In this document: positions 45,391 through 55,780 of the stretch, piece by piece
Layout of the letters: the number at the start of each line of letters is the position of its first letter
How positions within the stretch are numbered: the stretch's first letter is position 1
NCBI RefSeq assembly: GCF_030996345.1
Contig: NZ_CP118747.1
Location: forward strand, 2,292,001 to 2,356,000
Reading direction: 5' to 3'
Length of the DNA stretch: 64,000 nt
Origin: Acidithiobacillus sp. AMEEHan
Lineage (GTDB): Bacteria > Pseudomonadota > Gammaproteobacteria > Acidithiobacillales > Acidithiobacillaceae
The notes under the pieces: generated by a model
Seen by the model: only the letters and a program-made list of their open reading frames with translations
What the model was told of the DNA's origin: nothing
Databases searched by the model: none
Translations under genes and position numbers: made by a program

Positions 45391-45406
45391 TGGCACAAGA
45401 TATGCT
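45391..45406 (+). promoter_or_regulatory. Sigma-54 promoter of the prkA-yeaH-spoVR operon
   Basis: TGGCACAAGATATGCT matches the -24/-12 consensus, with GG at 45392-45393 and GC at 45404-45405 exactly ten bases apart. Transcription would begin near 45417, about 90 bases before the prkA start. E. coli yeaGH is likewise a sigma-54/NtrC operon used in nitrogen starvation. Confidence 0.8.
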
Positions 45407-45506
45407 GAACAGCTGAGGAAGGGGAGAGAGGGGGAAACGTTGCTCCGATCCCGGCGTCTAACCAGTGTTGGAGTTGCCATGAGCCCACGGGCAAGGAGAG
45501 TGGCAG

Positions 45507-47441
45507 ATGAGTCTGTTCGATAAGTATCAAGAACGCTTCTTGCAGCAGCAAGAGAGCATCCTCTCGCTGGATGAGTACCTCGCCCTTTGCGCGAAAGACC
45601 CGCTGACCTATGCCAGTGCGGCCGAGCGCATGCTGGCAGCGATTGGTGAACCCAAGGTGCTGGATACCCAGGCAGATCCCCGCCTAGCCAGGATTTTCCT
45701 GAATCGTAAACTCCTCACCTACCCCGCCTTCGAAGATTTTTACGGCATCGAGGATGCCATCGAAAATCTAGTGGCCTATTTCCGTCATGCCGCCCAAGGT
45801 CTCGAAGAACGCAAGCAGATCCTCTATCTGCTTGGTCCTGTCGGAGCCGCCAAATCATCCTTGGCGGAACGCCTGAAGAGCCTGATGGAGAAGCATCCAA
45901 TCTACTGTTTGGCCGCCAACGGCAAGGTTTCGCCGCTCTTCGAGTCCCCCCTCGGCCTTTTCGATCCACAGGAGGATGGAGAAATCCTAGAAGACCGTTT
46001 CGGCATCCCGCGGCGCGCCCTGCAGGGAGTGATGTCCCCCTGGGCGGCCAAACGCCTGCGCGAATTTGGCGGCGACATACGCAAATTTACGGTACACCGC
46101 CTCATGCCCTCGCAGCTGCACCAGATTGGCATCACCAAGGTCGAGCCTGGGGATGAGAACAATCAGGATATCGCCAGCCTGGTCGGCAAGGTAGATATCC
46201 GCAAGCTGGAAGACTTCTCGCAAGACGACCCCGACGCCTACGCCTATTCCGGCGGGCTCAACGTCGCCAACCAAGGGGTTCTCGAATTTGTCGAAATGTT
46301 CAAAGCACCAATCAAAATGTTACATCCTCTGCTCACCGCCACCCAGGAAGGAACTTACAACGGTACGGAGGGTTTCGGTGCCATGCCCTTCCAGGGCATC
46401 GTCCTCGCCCATAGCAACGAATCCGAGTGGTCGGCATTTCGTAATAACCGCCGCAATGAGGCCTTCCTCGATCGTGTGTACATCGTCAAGGTGCCATACT
46501 GCCTGCGCGTCACCGAAGAAACGCGGATCTATCACAAACTGCTGGAGAACAGCGCCTTGGGCAGCGCGCCCTGCGCCCCTGACACCTTGGAAATGCTCGC
46601 GCGCTTTTCCGTGCTGAGTCGGCTGAAAGAGCCCGGCAACAGCAGCCTGTGGTCCAAGATGGAAATCTATGACGGCAAAAGCCTGAAAGATAAAGATCCG
46701 AAAGCCAAAAGCCTGCAGGAATATCGCGATGCGGCGGGGGTGGACGAGGGAATGGATGGAATCTCCACCCGCTTTGCCTACAAAATTCTTTCCCGCACCT
46801 TCAATTACGATGCCGATGAAGTTGCCGCAAACCCGGTGCATCTACTCCATATTCTGGAAACCCAGATCCGCCTGGAGCAATTTCCGGAGGATGTCGAAAG
46901 CCGCTATGTCGGATTTTTGAAGACTGAACTGGCGCCCCGCTATGCCGAATTTCTGGGTCTGGAAATCCAAAAGGCCTACTTGGAGAGCTATGGCGAATAT
47001 GGCCAGAATCTTTTCGACCGCTACATCCAGTATGCCGATTTCTGGTTGCAGGACACAGAATACCGCGATCCCGACACCGGCCAGTTGATGGATCGCTCCT
47101 TGCTCAATGAGGAGCTCGAAAAAATCGAGAAGCCGGCAGGGATCGTCAATCCCAAGGACTTTCGCAATGAGGTAGTGAATTTTGTCCTGCGCGCCAAAGC
47201 GGCCAATGATGGTATTGGTCCGGCGTGGACCAGTTATGAAAAATTGCGCTCGGTGATCGAGAAAAAGATGTTTGCCAATACGGAAGATCTCTTACCGGTC
47301 ATCTCCTTCGGCAAGAAGAGTTCATCCGAGGACGAGCGTAAACATCAGGACTTCGTCAGCCGGATGACCGCCAAAGGCTACACCGAAAAGCAGGTAAGGC
47401 TCTTGGTCGATTGGTATATGCGCTACCGTAAACATCACTGA
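45507..47441 (+). CDS. prkA: PrkA/YeaG serine protein kinase
   Basis: 644 residues, the same length as E. coli YeaG. AAGGAG precedes the start. The N-terminal AAA-like part has LLGPVGAAKSSLAERLK, a Walker A variant with two Ala, and downstream NRRNEAFLDRVYIVKVPYCLRV. The C-terminal part carries the PrkA kinase-like region. The protein acts in adaptation to starvation, and its partner genes yeaH and spoVR follow, as in many bacteria. The upstream sigma-54 promoter and NtrC-like site indicate nitrogen control. Confidence 0.94.
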   Translation: MSLFDKYQERFLQQQESILSLDEYLALCAKDPLTYASAAERMLAAIGEPKVLDTQADPRLARIFLNRKLLTYPAFEDFYGIEDAIENLVAYFRHAAQGLEERKQILYLLGPVGAAKSSLAERLKSLMEKHPIYCLAANGKVSPLFESPLGLFDPQEDGEILEDRFGIPRRALQGVMSPWAAKRLREFGGDIRKFTVHRLMPSQLHQIGITKVEPGDENNQDIASLVGKVDIRKLEDFSQDDPDAYAYSGGLNVANQGVLEFVEMFKAPIKMLHPLLTATQEGTYNGTEGFGAMPFQGIVLAHSNESEWSAFRNNRRNEAFLDRVYIVKVPYCLRVTEETRIYHKLLENSALGSAPCAPDTLEMLARFSVLSRLKEPGNSSLWSKMEIYDGKSLKDKDPKAKSLQEYRDAAGVDEGMDGISTRFAYKILSRTFNYDADEVAANPVHLLHILETQIRLEQFPEDVESRYVGFLKTELAPRYAEFLGLEIQKAYLESYGEYGQNLFDRYIQYADFWLQDTEYRDPDTGQLMDRSLLNEELEKIEKPAGIVNPKDFRNEVVNFVLRAKAANDGIGPAWTSYEKLRSVIEKKMFANTEDLLPVISFGKKSSSEDERKHQDFVSRMTAKGYTEKQVRLLVDWYMRYRKHH

Positions 47442-47470
47442 GCCAATGAGTTGGCTCGGAGGGATTCTGC

Positions 47471-48771
47471 ATGAGCAGCATCATTGATCGTCGTCTCTCG
47501 GGATCACGCTCCAACGCCAATCGTGAACGACTGCAACGACGGGTGCGTGCGCGGCTGCAAGAGGCCGTCGAGAAAATGGGCAGGACGGGGCCATTGAGTC
47601 GCTCAGCAAGGGCGACAAAGCGGTAGTCATTCCCGCCAACGATTTGCACGAACCGAGCTTTCGCCATGACCCGGCGAATGGTAGCTGGGATCGAGTCTTA
47701 CCCGGCAACAAGAGTTTCCAGCGGGGCGACGAGATTCCCAAGGGAGGGGGCGGCGGTCAATCGGGTCGCGAAGGAGCGCCGGACGGTGAGGGAGAGGATG
47801 CTCTAGGCGTCCTGCTCTCGCCAGACGAATTTCTCGACCTCCTCTTCGACGGCCTCTCCCTGCCCAACCTGCGCCAGGGTACTGGTGGTGAGATCGAGGC
47901 AGAACAGTGGCGTCGCAGCGGCTTTGTGCGCGACGGGAGCCCGTCGCGTATGCATGTTGCGCGCACCATGCGTGCCGCCCGCGCACGACGACTGGCCCTC
48001 CGTGCCGGTAAACGCCGGGCCCTGGAGGCATTGCAGGAAGAACGGGAAAAACTGCTGGCAGATATTTCCGCACGCAAGAAGCAACAGGATGATGTGAGTA
48101 TCGAGGAAGAACGCTTGCGCGACATCGATGCGCAAATCGCGGTATTACAGCGCAAGATGCGGGCGGTGCCGTTCATCGACGATTCCGATTTGCGCTTTGC
48201 CCATATCGACCGCCACACCCAGCCGCGTAGCCAGGCCAGCATGATCTGTATCATGGATGTTTCCGGCAGCATGGGGGAAACCGAAAAGGATTTATCCAAG
48301 CGCTTCTTTCTGCTTCTCTACTTGTTTTTGCAGCGGCAGTATCAGAACGTACAGATTGTTTTTATCAAACATCACAGCGTCGCCCAGGAATGCACGGAAA
48401 GGGAATTCTTTGCTGCCCGCGAGGGCGGCGGCACCCTGGTATCGCCGGCCTTGGCCCTTGCCGAAGAAATCATTTCCGCACGATTCCCCGCCGACGAGTG
48501 GAATGTCTATCTGGCGCAGGCATCAGATGGCGACAATTATTTTGCCGATAACGCGGTAGTAGAGGAAGTCGCCAGCCGTCTCTTACAGCGGCTTCGGGCA
48601 TTTTATTATCTAGAAGTGAACCGCGATGACGAAAGTCATTTGCTCCAGGTATATCAGGAACTCGCAGAATTTTTTCCGCATATGGTCTGCACCCGGGCAC
48701 AGCAACGGGAAGACGTATATCCGATGTTCCGCGAGCTTTTCTCTAAACCGCAGGTACTCGAACATGGTTGA
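47471..48771 (+). pseudogene. yeaH: YeaH/UPF0229 (DUF444) protein, frame broken by one base
   Basis: ATG 47471 with CGGAGGG upstream opens MSSIIDRRLSGSRSNANRERL, the conserved YeaH start. It hits a stop about 150 bases on, while the -1 frame carries DGAIESLSKGDKAVVIPANDLHEPSF and the rest of the protein. One missing base near 47573-47580, probably a G of the run at 47578-47580, restores a chain of about 433 residues. A von Willebrand-like fold with MDVSGSMGETEKD is present. Function is unknown but tied to PrkA. The remainder is well conserved, so the break is likely an assembly error. It overlaps spoVR by 8 bp. Confidence 0.88.
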
Positions 48772-50248
48772 TCGTCTCCTGTTCAGTGACAATGACTGGT
48801 CCTTCTCCCGCCTGGATGCCGTGGATCGCGCCTGCGCACAGATCGCGCAGGAGGAGCTCGGCCTGGATACCTATCCCAATCAGCTGGAATTGATCAGCGC
48901 CGAGCAGATGCTCGACGCCTACGCCTCCATTGGCCTGCCGGTGTATTACGCCCATTGGTCCTTTGGCAAACAGCACGCCATCGAGTCGGGTCAGTACAAG
49001 CGCGGGGAGATGGGCCTGGCCTATGAGCTGGTCATCAACAGTAATCCCTGCATCAGCTATCTCATGGAAGAAAATACCATGACCATGCAGACCCTGGTCA
49101 TAGCGCATGCCGCTTATGGACACAATGCCTTCTTCAAAAACAATGTATTTTTTCAGCAATGGACCGATGCGGAAGGAATTCTCGATTATCTCAGTTTTGC
49201 CCAGGCGTATATTGCTGCCTGTGAGGAACGCTACGGTATACAGGAGGTCAGCGCGGTACTGGACGCGGCCCACGCCATCGCCAGAAATGGCATCGATCGC
49301 GCACGCCGGCCGCGCAAGCTATCCGCGCGAGAGGAAGAAATGCGCCGGCAGGAACGGGAACGCTATCTGGAGCAGCAGCTCTCAGAGATCTGGCGCACCC
49401 TGCCCCCGACCAGCAGCCCCGAGCGACCCGCGCAGGAATCGAGATTTCCGCCGGAACCCACCGAAAATTTGTTATATTTCATCGAAAAAAATGCGCCACA
49501 GATGCCCAGCTGGCAGCGTGAAATCTTGCGGATCGTACGCAAGATCAATCAGTACCTCTATCCGCAAGGGCAAACCAAGATCATGAATGAAGGCTTCGCC
49601 TGCTTTGTGCATTATTACATCATGCACCGCTTACACGAGACGGGACAAATTACGGATGGCAGCCTGCTGGAGTTTTATGCCAGCCATACGGCTGTGGTTT
49701 TCCAACCCGATTACGATGATCCGCGTTACAGCGGAATCAATCCTTACGCCTTGGGCTTTGCTATTTTTCGGGACATCCAGAGAATCTGCAGCGCCCCCAC
49801 GGAAGAAGACCGCCGTTTTTTTGCCTTCGCCGGCGATCCAGACTGGAAAAAACAGGTTCTGTTTGCTATGCGAGAATTTCGCGATGACAGCTTTATCTTG
49901 CAATACCTCTCGCCCAAGGTAATTCGCGACCTGCACCTCTTTGCCTTGCACAATGACCCGGAAAATGCGGCCTACCGGGTTACCGCCATTCATGACGACG
50001 CGGGCTACCGGGAAATTCGGGAACGCCTGGCGCAACAGGTGGCGCAGAGCAGTCGCCCACCCAACATCGTGATCGACAAGGTCGACCGCTGGGGGGATCG
50101 ACACTTGGAGCTGCGTCAATTGGACGCAATGCCACTTTCCGAAAAAGACGCGCAGTCAACCCTGGAAATGATTCAAAGACTCTGGGGCTATGACGTCTTT
50201 CTGTCTGGTAACCACCCAGAATTCAGCCTCTCGGCGCGCAGGGACTGA
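48764..50248 (+). CDS. SpoVR/YcgB family protein
   Basis: 494 residues from ATG 48764. Typical SpoVR blocks: YPNQLELISAEQMLDAYASIGLPVYYAHWSFGK, ELVINSNPCISYLMEENTM and MNEGFACFVHYYIMHRL. The function is not known in non-sporulating bacteria; it nearly always travels with prkA and yeaH. An upstream in-frame ATG at 48626 lies inside yeaH and is not credible. Confidence 0.93.
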   Translation: MVDRLLFSDNDWSFSRLDAVDRACAQIAQEELGLDTYPNQLELISAEQMLDAYASIGLPVYYAHWSFGKQHAIESGQYKRGEMGLAYELVINSNPCISYLMEENTMTMQTLVIAHAAYGHNAFFKNNVFFQQWTDAEGILDYLSFAQAYIAACEERYGIQEVSAVLDAAHAIARNGIDRARRPRKLSAREEEMRRQERERYLEQQLSEIWRTLPPTSSPERPAQESRFPPEPTENLLYFIEKNAPQMPSWQREILRIVRKINQYLYPQGQTKIMNEGFACFVHYYIMHRLHETGQITDGSLLEFYASHTAVVFQPDYDDPRYSGINPYALGFAIFRDIQRICSAPTEEDRRFFAFAGDPDWKKQVLFAMREFRDDSFILQYLSPKVIRDLHLFALHNDPENAAYRVTAIHDDAGYREIRERLAQQVAQSSRPPNIVIDKVDRWGDRHLELRQLDAMPLSEKDAQSTLEMIQRLWGYDVFLSGNHPEFSLSARRD

Positions 50249-50305
50249 GCGCAATCGCGATTCTTTGCTATTCTTCGCCACTCTGTGACACAGTGGCGAG
50301 GCAGC

Positions 50306-50512
50306 ATGAAGAGAAAATCGGCAAGACTGGGGTTTTGGGGAGTACTGTATTTATCGATACCGTGCATTGCGGTATTGGCGGTGCCGCTCTATAACCGCGC
50401 CACCCCGGTGCTGTTCGGAATCCCATTTTTTTACTGGTGGCAGATCGGCTGGGTACCGCTTTCCGGTTTCTTCATCTACCTCGCCTGGCGACGTGTGGAA
50501 CGGCAGGGCTGA
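50306..50512 (+). CDS. DUF3311 small membrane protein
   Basis: 68 residues from ATG 50306 (GAGG upstream), with two membrane helices (GVLYLSIPCIAVLAVPLY; PFFYWWQIGWVPLSGFFIYLAWR). DUF3311 proteins are found directly before SSS-type symporters and are presumed accessory subunits. The symporter gene starts four bases after this stop. Confidence 0.86.
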   Translation: MKRKSARLGFWGVLYLSIPCIAVLAVPLYNRATPVLFGIPFFYWWQIGWVPLSGFFIYLAWRRVERQG

Positions 50513-50516
50513 GTCG

Positions 50517-52055
50517 ATGCATATCACTGCCACCATCGTTTTTGTCGCCCTTTTCGTGCTGATTGCCGTTCTGGGCTTCCTCTCCGCACGCTGGCAACGC
50601 GGCGACTTGGGGCACTTGCATGAATGGGGACTGGGCGGGCGCCGTTTTGGCAGCTGGATCACCTGGTTCCTCATCGGTGGCGATCTTTACACCGCCTATA
50701 CCTTCGTTGCCGTGCCAGCCTTGGTATTCGGCGCCGGGGCCCTGGGGTTCTTCGCCCTTCCCTACACCGTATTGGTCTATCCTGTGGTTTTTTCCGTTCT
50801 CCCCCGGCTTTGGCTCATCGCCAAACGTCACAATTTCATCACCGCCGCGGACTTTGTCGCAGCTCGTTATGATAGTCCAGCGCTGGCCTTGGTCATCACC
50901 GTCACGGGTATCGTCGCCACCATGCCCTACATCGCCTTGCAATTGGTGGGGGTGGAGGTTGTGATTGGCGGCCTTGGTTTTCCCACCCACGGCATAGTCG
51001 GGGAGCTTCCTCTGATCATCGCTTTTGTGGTTCTGGCGGCCTTCACCTACACCAGCGGTCTGCGCGCGCCGGCCTCCATCGCCGTGGTCAAGGATCTGCT
51101 GGTCTACGTCACCGTGCTGGCCTTGATCATTGTCGTGCCATGGAAGCTCGGCGGTTTCGGGAAGATCTTTGCCGCCATTCCCGCCGAACATCTCTATCTG
51201 CCCCCCATTCATTCCGGGAATTTGGGCACGCAGTCCTTTTATTTGACCTTGGCACTGGGTTCTGCCTTGGCATTGATGCTCTATCCGCATGCCACCACCG
51301 CCGTGCTCTCTTCCCAAGGCCCGAAGACTTTGCGCCGCAACTGGATCTTTCTCCCGGCCTATTCGTTTGTGCTGGGGCTGATCGCTTTGCTCGGTTACAT
51401 GGCCTATGCAGCAAATTTGTCCAGCATTCCGGCGCTGGCACCCTACTTTCATCAATACGGACCGCAATTCGCCATGCCTGGTCTACTGTTACGCTATTTC
51501 CCGGATTATTTTGTTGGGATCGGCTTTGCCGCAGTGGCCATTGGCGCCTTGGTTCCCGCAGCGATCATGTCCATTGCCGCCGCCAATCTGTTTACCCGAA
51601 ATATCTATCGCGCCTATATCCGTCCCGACTGCGATGCAAAGCGGGAAACGCAAATGGCGAAGCTCGTATCGCTGGTAGTGAAATTTGGGGCTTTGCTGTT
51701 CATCCTCTTGCTACCCACAGAGTTTGCCATCCAGCTGCAGCTCCTCGGTGGGATTTTGATTTTGCAGACCTTGCCGGCGATCGTCAGCGGTATCTACACC
51801 CGCTGGTTTGACCCCCGCGCCCTACTCATCGCCTGGGCTGTTGCTTTGGGCTGGGCCATCTGGGCAGCTTCATTGACGGATTTCCAGAAATCCGGGTATG
51901 CGCTCCATTGCTTTGGCTGGATCATCCCCGGCTACATCGGTTTGTATGCCCTGGCACTCAACTTTCTGTTTGCCATCTTCATCACTTTGCTGCTGCGTGC
52001 TACTGGGCGCCATTCCTCCGCAGATCTTACCGACGCGGCGGCGTATCAAGAGTAA
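50517..52055 (+). CDS. SSS-family sodium/solute symporter (MctP-like)
   Basis: 512 residues from ATG 50517, about thirteen hydrophobic helices. SSS features include EWGLGGRRFGSWITWFLIGGDLYTAYTFVAVPALVFG, FITAADFVAARYDSPAL and FGLVPAAIMS-like AIGALVPAAIMSIAAANLFTRNIYR. With its DUF3311 partner it resembles monocarboxylate uptake systems such as MctP. The solute, perhaps acetate, pyruvate or lactate, is inferred. Confidence 0.88.
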   Translation: MHITATIVFVALFVLIAVLGFLSARWQRGDLGHLHEWGLGGRRFGSWITWFLIGGDLYTAYTFVAVPALVFGAGALGFFALPYTVLVYPVVFSVLPRLWLIAKRHNFITAADFVAARYDSPALALVITVTGIVATMPYIALQLVGVEVVIGGLGFPTHGIVGELPLIIAFVVLAAFTYTSGLRAPASIAVVKDLLVYVTVLALIIVVPWKLGGFGKIFAAIPAEHLYLPPIHSGNLGTQSFYLTLALGSALALMLYPHATTAVLSSQGPKTLRRNWIFLPAYSFVLGLIALLGYMAYAANLSSIPALAPYFHQYGPQFAMPGLLLRYFPDYFVGIGFAAVAIGALVPAAIMSIAAANLFTRNIYRAYIRPDCDAKRETQMAKLVSLVVKFGALLFILLLPTEFAIQLQLLGGILILQTLPAIVSGIYTRWFDPRALLIAWAVALGWAIWAASLTDFQKSGYALHCFGWIIPGYIGLYALALNFLFAIFITLLLRATGRHSSADLTDAAAYQE

Positions 52056-52066
52056 GTCGCAAGCGC

Positions 52067-52095
52067 TTGACAACGTGCAGTCGGCCCCGAACAAT
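52067..52095 (+). promoter_or_regulatory. Sigma-70-type promoter of folD
   Basis: A perfect TTGACA (52067-52072) is followed after 17 bases by AACAAT (52090-52095). Transcription would start near 52102, leaving a leader of about 90 bases. It probably drives folD-ppk-parA-like-CYTH/CHAD, since these genes overlap. Confidence 0.6.
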
Positions 52096-52193
52096 CTCCA
52101 TCAATATTGTAGCCCTTACCCATAGAAGGACCTCATGGACTCCCCAACCCGTCTCTTTGCTCCGACCCGATCTGCGATTGCGGAGGGTGGCAA

Positions 52194-53063
52194 ATGACGG
52201 CGGTGCGGATCGATGGCAAAGCGGTTGCGGGACGTCTGCGTGAGCAACTACGCGGGACTGTGGAGACGTTTCAGAACCAGCATGGCAGGGTTCCTGGACT
52301 CGCGGTCATACTCGTGGGGGAGGATCCCGCCTCGCAGATTTACGTCCAGCACAAGAAAAACGCCTGCGCGCAGGTAGGCATCCAGTCATTCTCCCATACC
52401 CTGGCGGCCACCAGCAGCCCAGCGGAGCTGCTGCAGGAAATTGCCCGCTGCAATGCGGATGATCAGATCGACGGCATTCTCGTACAGCTCCCACTCCCTG
52501 CCCAATTCGACGCCGAAAGCATGATCGAAGCCATCGCCGTAGAGAAAGATGTGGATGGCTTTCATCCCTACAATGTCGGGCGCCTGGCCCTGCGTGCGCC
52601 CACTCTACGCTCATGCACACCGGCCGGGATCATGACGTTGCTGCAGGAATATGAAATACCGATCAAAGGGAAGGAGGCGGTGATCGTCGGTGCCTCCAAC
52701 ATCGTTGGTCGGCCCATGGCACTGGAATTGCTGCTTGCCGGCGCGACCGTGACGGTTTGTCATCGCTTCACCCGGGATCTGCAGGCGCACGTGGCACGCG
52801 CCGACATCCTGGTCGCCGCTGCGGGCAAACCTGGCCTGGTGCGCGGCAGATGGATCAAACCAGGTGCCGCAGTGGTCGATGTCGGCATCAATCGCCTGAA
52901 GGATGGCAGCATTGCTGGCGATGTAGAGTTTGGCCCGGCGGCGGCACGTGCCGCGTGGATCACCCCGGTCCCCGGCGGTGTCGGTCCGATGACGGTGGCC
53001 ACACTGCTCCAGAATACCTTACGCGCTGCACTGCTGCGTATGGAGGATCGCCAGCTTGGCTGA
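52194..53063 (+). CDS. folD: Methylenetetrahydrofolate dehydrogenase/cyclohydrolase
   Basis: 289 residues. GGAGGGTGGCAA precedes the ATG. Motifs: [14 protein letters not shown] with the catalytic Lys, [30 protein letters not shown], the NADP fold [15 protein letters not shown] and [19 protein letters not shown]. Provides one-carbon units for purine and formyl-Met-tRNA synthesis. The ppk gene starts inside its end. Confidence 0.96.
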   Translation: MTAVRIDGKAVAGRLREQLRGTVETFQNQHGRVPGLAVILVGEDPASQIYVQHKKNACAQVGIQSFSHTLAATSSPAELLQEIARCNADDQIDGILVQLPLPAQFDAESMIEAIAVEKDVDGFHPYNVGRLALRAPTLRSCTPAGIMTLLQEYEIPIKGKEAVIVGASNIVGRPMALELLLAGATVTVCHRFTRDLQAHVARADILVAAAGKPGLVRGRWIKPGAAVVDVGINRLKDGSIAGDVEFGPAAARAAWITPVPGGVGPMTVATLLQNTLRAALLRMEDRQLG

Positions 53064-55140
53064 TCTCGATATTCCTCCAGCGCTCGACGACTCTGGCCTG
53101 TATTTCAATCGAGATCTGAGCATCCTCGAATTCAACCGACGGGTGCTGGCCTTGGCCGACGACGAGCGCGTGCCACTCCTGGAGCGGTTGCGCTTCCTCA
53201 CCATCGTTTCCAGTAATTTGGATGAATTTTTCGAGGTTCGCTTCGCTGGCGTCATGCAGCGGCGCAAATATGGGGCCGGCCCGCTAGGTCTCGATGGTCT
53301 CGGCCCCGATGAAGAGATGCGGGCGGTATCGCGGGTAGCGCACGAGATCATTGCCGCACAATACTCTTGTCTCAATGACCGCCTGATTCCTGCCTTGGCC
53401 ACAGAGGGAATCCATCTGCTGCGGCGACGAGAATGGAAGGCGGCGCAAAGACGCTGGGTGGCAGAATACTTCCGCAATGAAGTCCTACCGCTACTGACTC
53501 CCCTCAGCCTCGATCCCGCCCACCCCTTTCCCAAGGTACAAAACAAGGGCCTGAATTTTGCGATCGTTCTCGAAGGAGATGATGCATACGGGCGTCACAG
53601 TCCCATCGCCATCGTCCAAGCGCCGCGCATTCTCCCACGCATCATCCAGTTACCCAACGAGCTTGCCGGCCCTACGGACTTCGTGTTCCTCTCTTCGGTG
53701 ATTCACGAAAATATCGATCAGCTCTTCCCTGGTCTGGAAGTAAAAGGGTTCTATCAGTTCCGCGTGACCCGCAACAGCGAACTCTTTGTTGATGAGGAAG
53801 AAGTCGACAATCTGCTGGATGCGATTGCCGACGAGCTTACCACGCGACCGTTTGGCGAGGCGGTACGTCTGGAGGTGGCGAACAATTGCCCGGCGCATGT
53901 CTATGAATACCTGTTGCGCCACTTCGATCTGCCGGCAGAAAACCTCTATACCCTGAGTGGACCGGTCAATCTGTCCCGCATGGCGGCAATCATCGACATG
54001 GTCCCGCGTCCGGACCTGCTCTACTCCCCCTTCGTGCCGGGCCTACCCGACCGCTGCCTGCGCAGTGAGGAGATCTTTGCCCAACTACGGCGGGGTCCGC
54101 TGCTCCTGCATCATCCGTATCAAAGCTTTACCCCGGTCATCGATTTCGTCCGCCAGGCCGCCGCTGATCCGCAGGTCCTGGGAATCAAACAGACCCTGTA
54201 TCGCACCACCAGCGACTCCGCGATCGTCCAAGCCCTGATGGATGCCGCGGTGGCTGGCAAGCAGGTGACTGCAGTCATCGAGCTCAAGGCGCGCTTCGAC
54301 GAAGCCAACAACATCCGTCTGGCGGAAGAACTGGAAAGCGTTGGCGTGCAGGTGGTCTACGGCGTCGTCAAGCACAAAGTACACGCCAAGATGATCCTCG
54401 TCCTGCGCCGCGAGGAGGATGGGATACGCCTCTATGGCCATCTCGGTACCGGCAACTACCACCCGCGCAACGCGCGCATCTATACTGACTTCAGCCTGCT
54501 CACTGCCGATCCCGGCATCACCGCCGACATGAACGCCTTGTTCATGCACATCACCGGCATCGGCCAGGCGCCCCGCCTCAAACACCTCCTGCAAAGCCCC
54601 TTCAATCTGTTCAGCGCGATGCGCGAGCGCATCGCCGCGGAAACCGCCCTCGGCCCGCGTGGACGCATCATCATTCGCGTCAACGCGCTCATCGACCCCG
54701 ACCTGATCCGCGATCTCTATCATGCCTCGCAGGCCGGGGTGCAGGTCAGCCTTATCGTTCGCGGGGCCTGCGCCTTACGCCCGGGGATCCCTGGGGTTTC
54801 GGAAAACATCCGGGTAATTTCCATTGTCGGGCGTTTCCTCGAACACAGCCGCGTCTTTTTCTTCGGTGGAAATGGCAACCCAGAGGTCTGGATTTCCAGT
54901 GCCGATTGGATGGGACGTAACCTGTTCCGACGTCTGGAAGTCGCTGTTCCCATTCGCGACCCAGATCTCAAGAAGCGCATCCGCCGCGAGGCACTGGACT
55001 ATTACCTGCAAGATCACTGCAATGCCTGGGAAATGCAGGCAGACGGCAGCTACCGCTCTCTGCGTCAGGTAGATGGCGATTGCTTCAGTGCCCAGCTGAC
55101 TCTCCTCGATCAATATGCCCGGGGCAGCAACAGTGGCTAA
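53056..55140 (+). CDS. ppk: Polyphosphate kinase 1
   Basis: 694 residues from a TTG start with ATGGAGG upstream, overlapping folD by 8 bp. It polymerises the gamma phosphate of ATP into polyphosphate. PPK1 motifs are [33 protein letters not shown], the phosphorylated His region [30 protein letters not shown] and [13 protein letters not shown]. Two polyphosphate-related genes follow with overlaps of 26 and 11 bp. Polyphosphate may buffer metals and phosphate. Confidence 0.96.
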   Translation: MADLDIPPALDDSGLYFNRDLSILEFNRRVLALADDERVPLLERLRFLTIVSSNLDEFFEVRFAGVMQRRKYGAGPLGLDGLGPDEEMRAVSRVAHEIIAAQYSCLNDRLIPALATEGIHLLRRREWKAAQRRWVAEYFRNEVLPLLTPLSLDPAHPFPKVQNKGLNFAIVLEGDDAYGRHSPIAIVQAPRILPRIIQLPNELAGPTDFVFLSSVIHENIDQLFPGLEVKGFYQFRVTRNSELFVDEEEVDNLLDAIADELTTRPFGEAVRLEVANNCPAHVYEYLLRHFDLPAENLYTLSGPVNLSRMAAIIDMVPRPDLLYSPFVPGLPDRCLRSEEIFAQLRRGPLLLHHPYQSFTPVIDFVRQAAADPQVLGIKQTLYRTTSDSAIVQALMDAAVAGKQVTAVIELKARFDEANNIRLAEELESVGVQVVYGVVKHKVHAKMILVLRREEDGIRLYGHLGTGNYHPRNARIYTDFSLLTADPGITADMNALFMHITGIGQAPRLKHLLQSPFNLFSAMRERIAAETALGPRGRIIIRVNALIDPDLIRDLYHASQAGVQVSLIVRGACALRPGIPGVSENIRVISIVGRFLEHSRVFFFGGNGNPEVWISSADWMGRNLFRRLEVAVPIRDPDLKKRIRREALDYYLQDHCNAWEMQADGSYRSLRQVDGDCFSAQLTLLDQYARGSNSG

Positions 55141-55780
55141 GTCGCAATGTCGCGTGCTGGTACTGAACAGTAAGGGGGGATCGGGAAAGACCACGATCTC
55201 GACCAATCTTACCAGCCTCCTCGCCCTACGCGGTTCCGTGCTGCTGGCCGATCTGGATCCCCAGGGCTCGAGCCTGAGCTGGGGAAAGCGACGACCGCAA
55301 CACTTGCCGCGTATCGACCTCATCGATGACCCCGAGCGCGACTTTCGCGGCTACCCGCCGAGCGATTATGTGGTGTTTGACGCACCTGCAGGACTCAAGC
55401 GCGGGCGTCTGGAAGACATGCTGGGCGAAGTCGAGGTTTTGCTGGTGCCCATCGCGCCCTCCCCTTTCGATATGGATGCCAGCCAGCAATATTTGCAACG
55501 CCTGGAAGAGATCAAACGCTTTCGCAAGGGCAAAGTACGTCTTGGGGTCATTGCCAATCGTGTCAAGCTGGGCAGCCAGGCCGAACGGATCTTGTCGGAG
55601 TTTCTGCGAGAACTGGAACTGCCTTTGGTGGCCACTCTGCACGATAGTCAGGTTTATGTTCGTGCCGCCATGCACGGGCTGGGCCTAGCGGATCTACGTG
55701 CAGCTGAGGCACGCAAGGAACTGCCGCAATGGGCTAGGATATTGCGCTTTGTGGAAACCGGGGAGCGCTATGGAGCGTGA
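55115..55780 (+). CDS. Orphan ParA/McdA-like partitioning ATPase
   Basis: 221 residues. The deviant Walker A is NSKGGSGKTTISTNL with the signature Lys; DLDPQGSSLSWGKRRP follows, and DAPAGL replaces the usual DxPP-type motif. No ParB gene is near and the length suits an orphan ParA of the kind that spaces cargos over the nucleoid. ATG 55115 lies inside ppk; GTG 55133 is an alternative start. The gene is sandwiched between ppk and a CHAD gene, which suggests that polyphosphate granules are its cargo. That role is inferred. Confidence 0.83.
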   Translation: MPGAATVAKSQCRVLVLNSKGGSGKTTISTNLTSLLALRGSVLLADLDPQGSSLSWGKRRPQHLPRIDLIDDPERDFRGYPPSDYVVFDAPAGLKRGRLEDMLGEVEVLLVPIAPSPFDMDASQQYLQRLEEIKRFRKGKVRLGVIANRVKLGSQAERILSEFLRELELPLVATLHDSQVYVRAAMHGLGLADLRAAEARKELPQWARILRFVETGERYGA

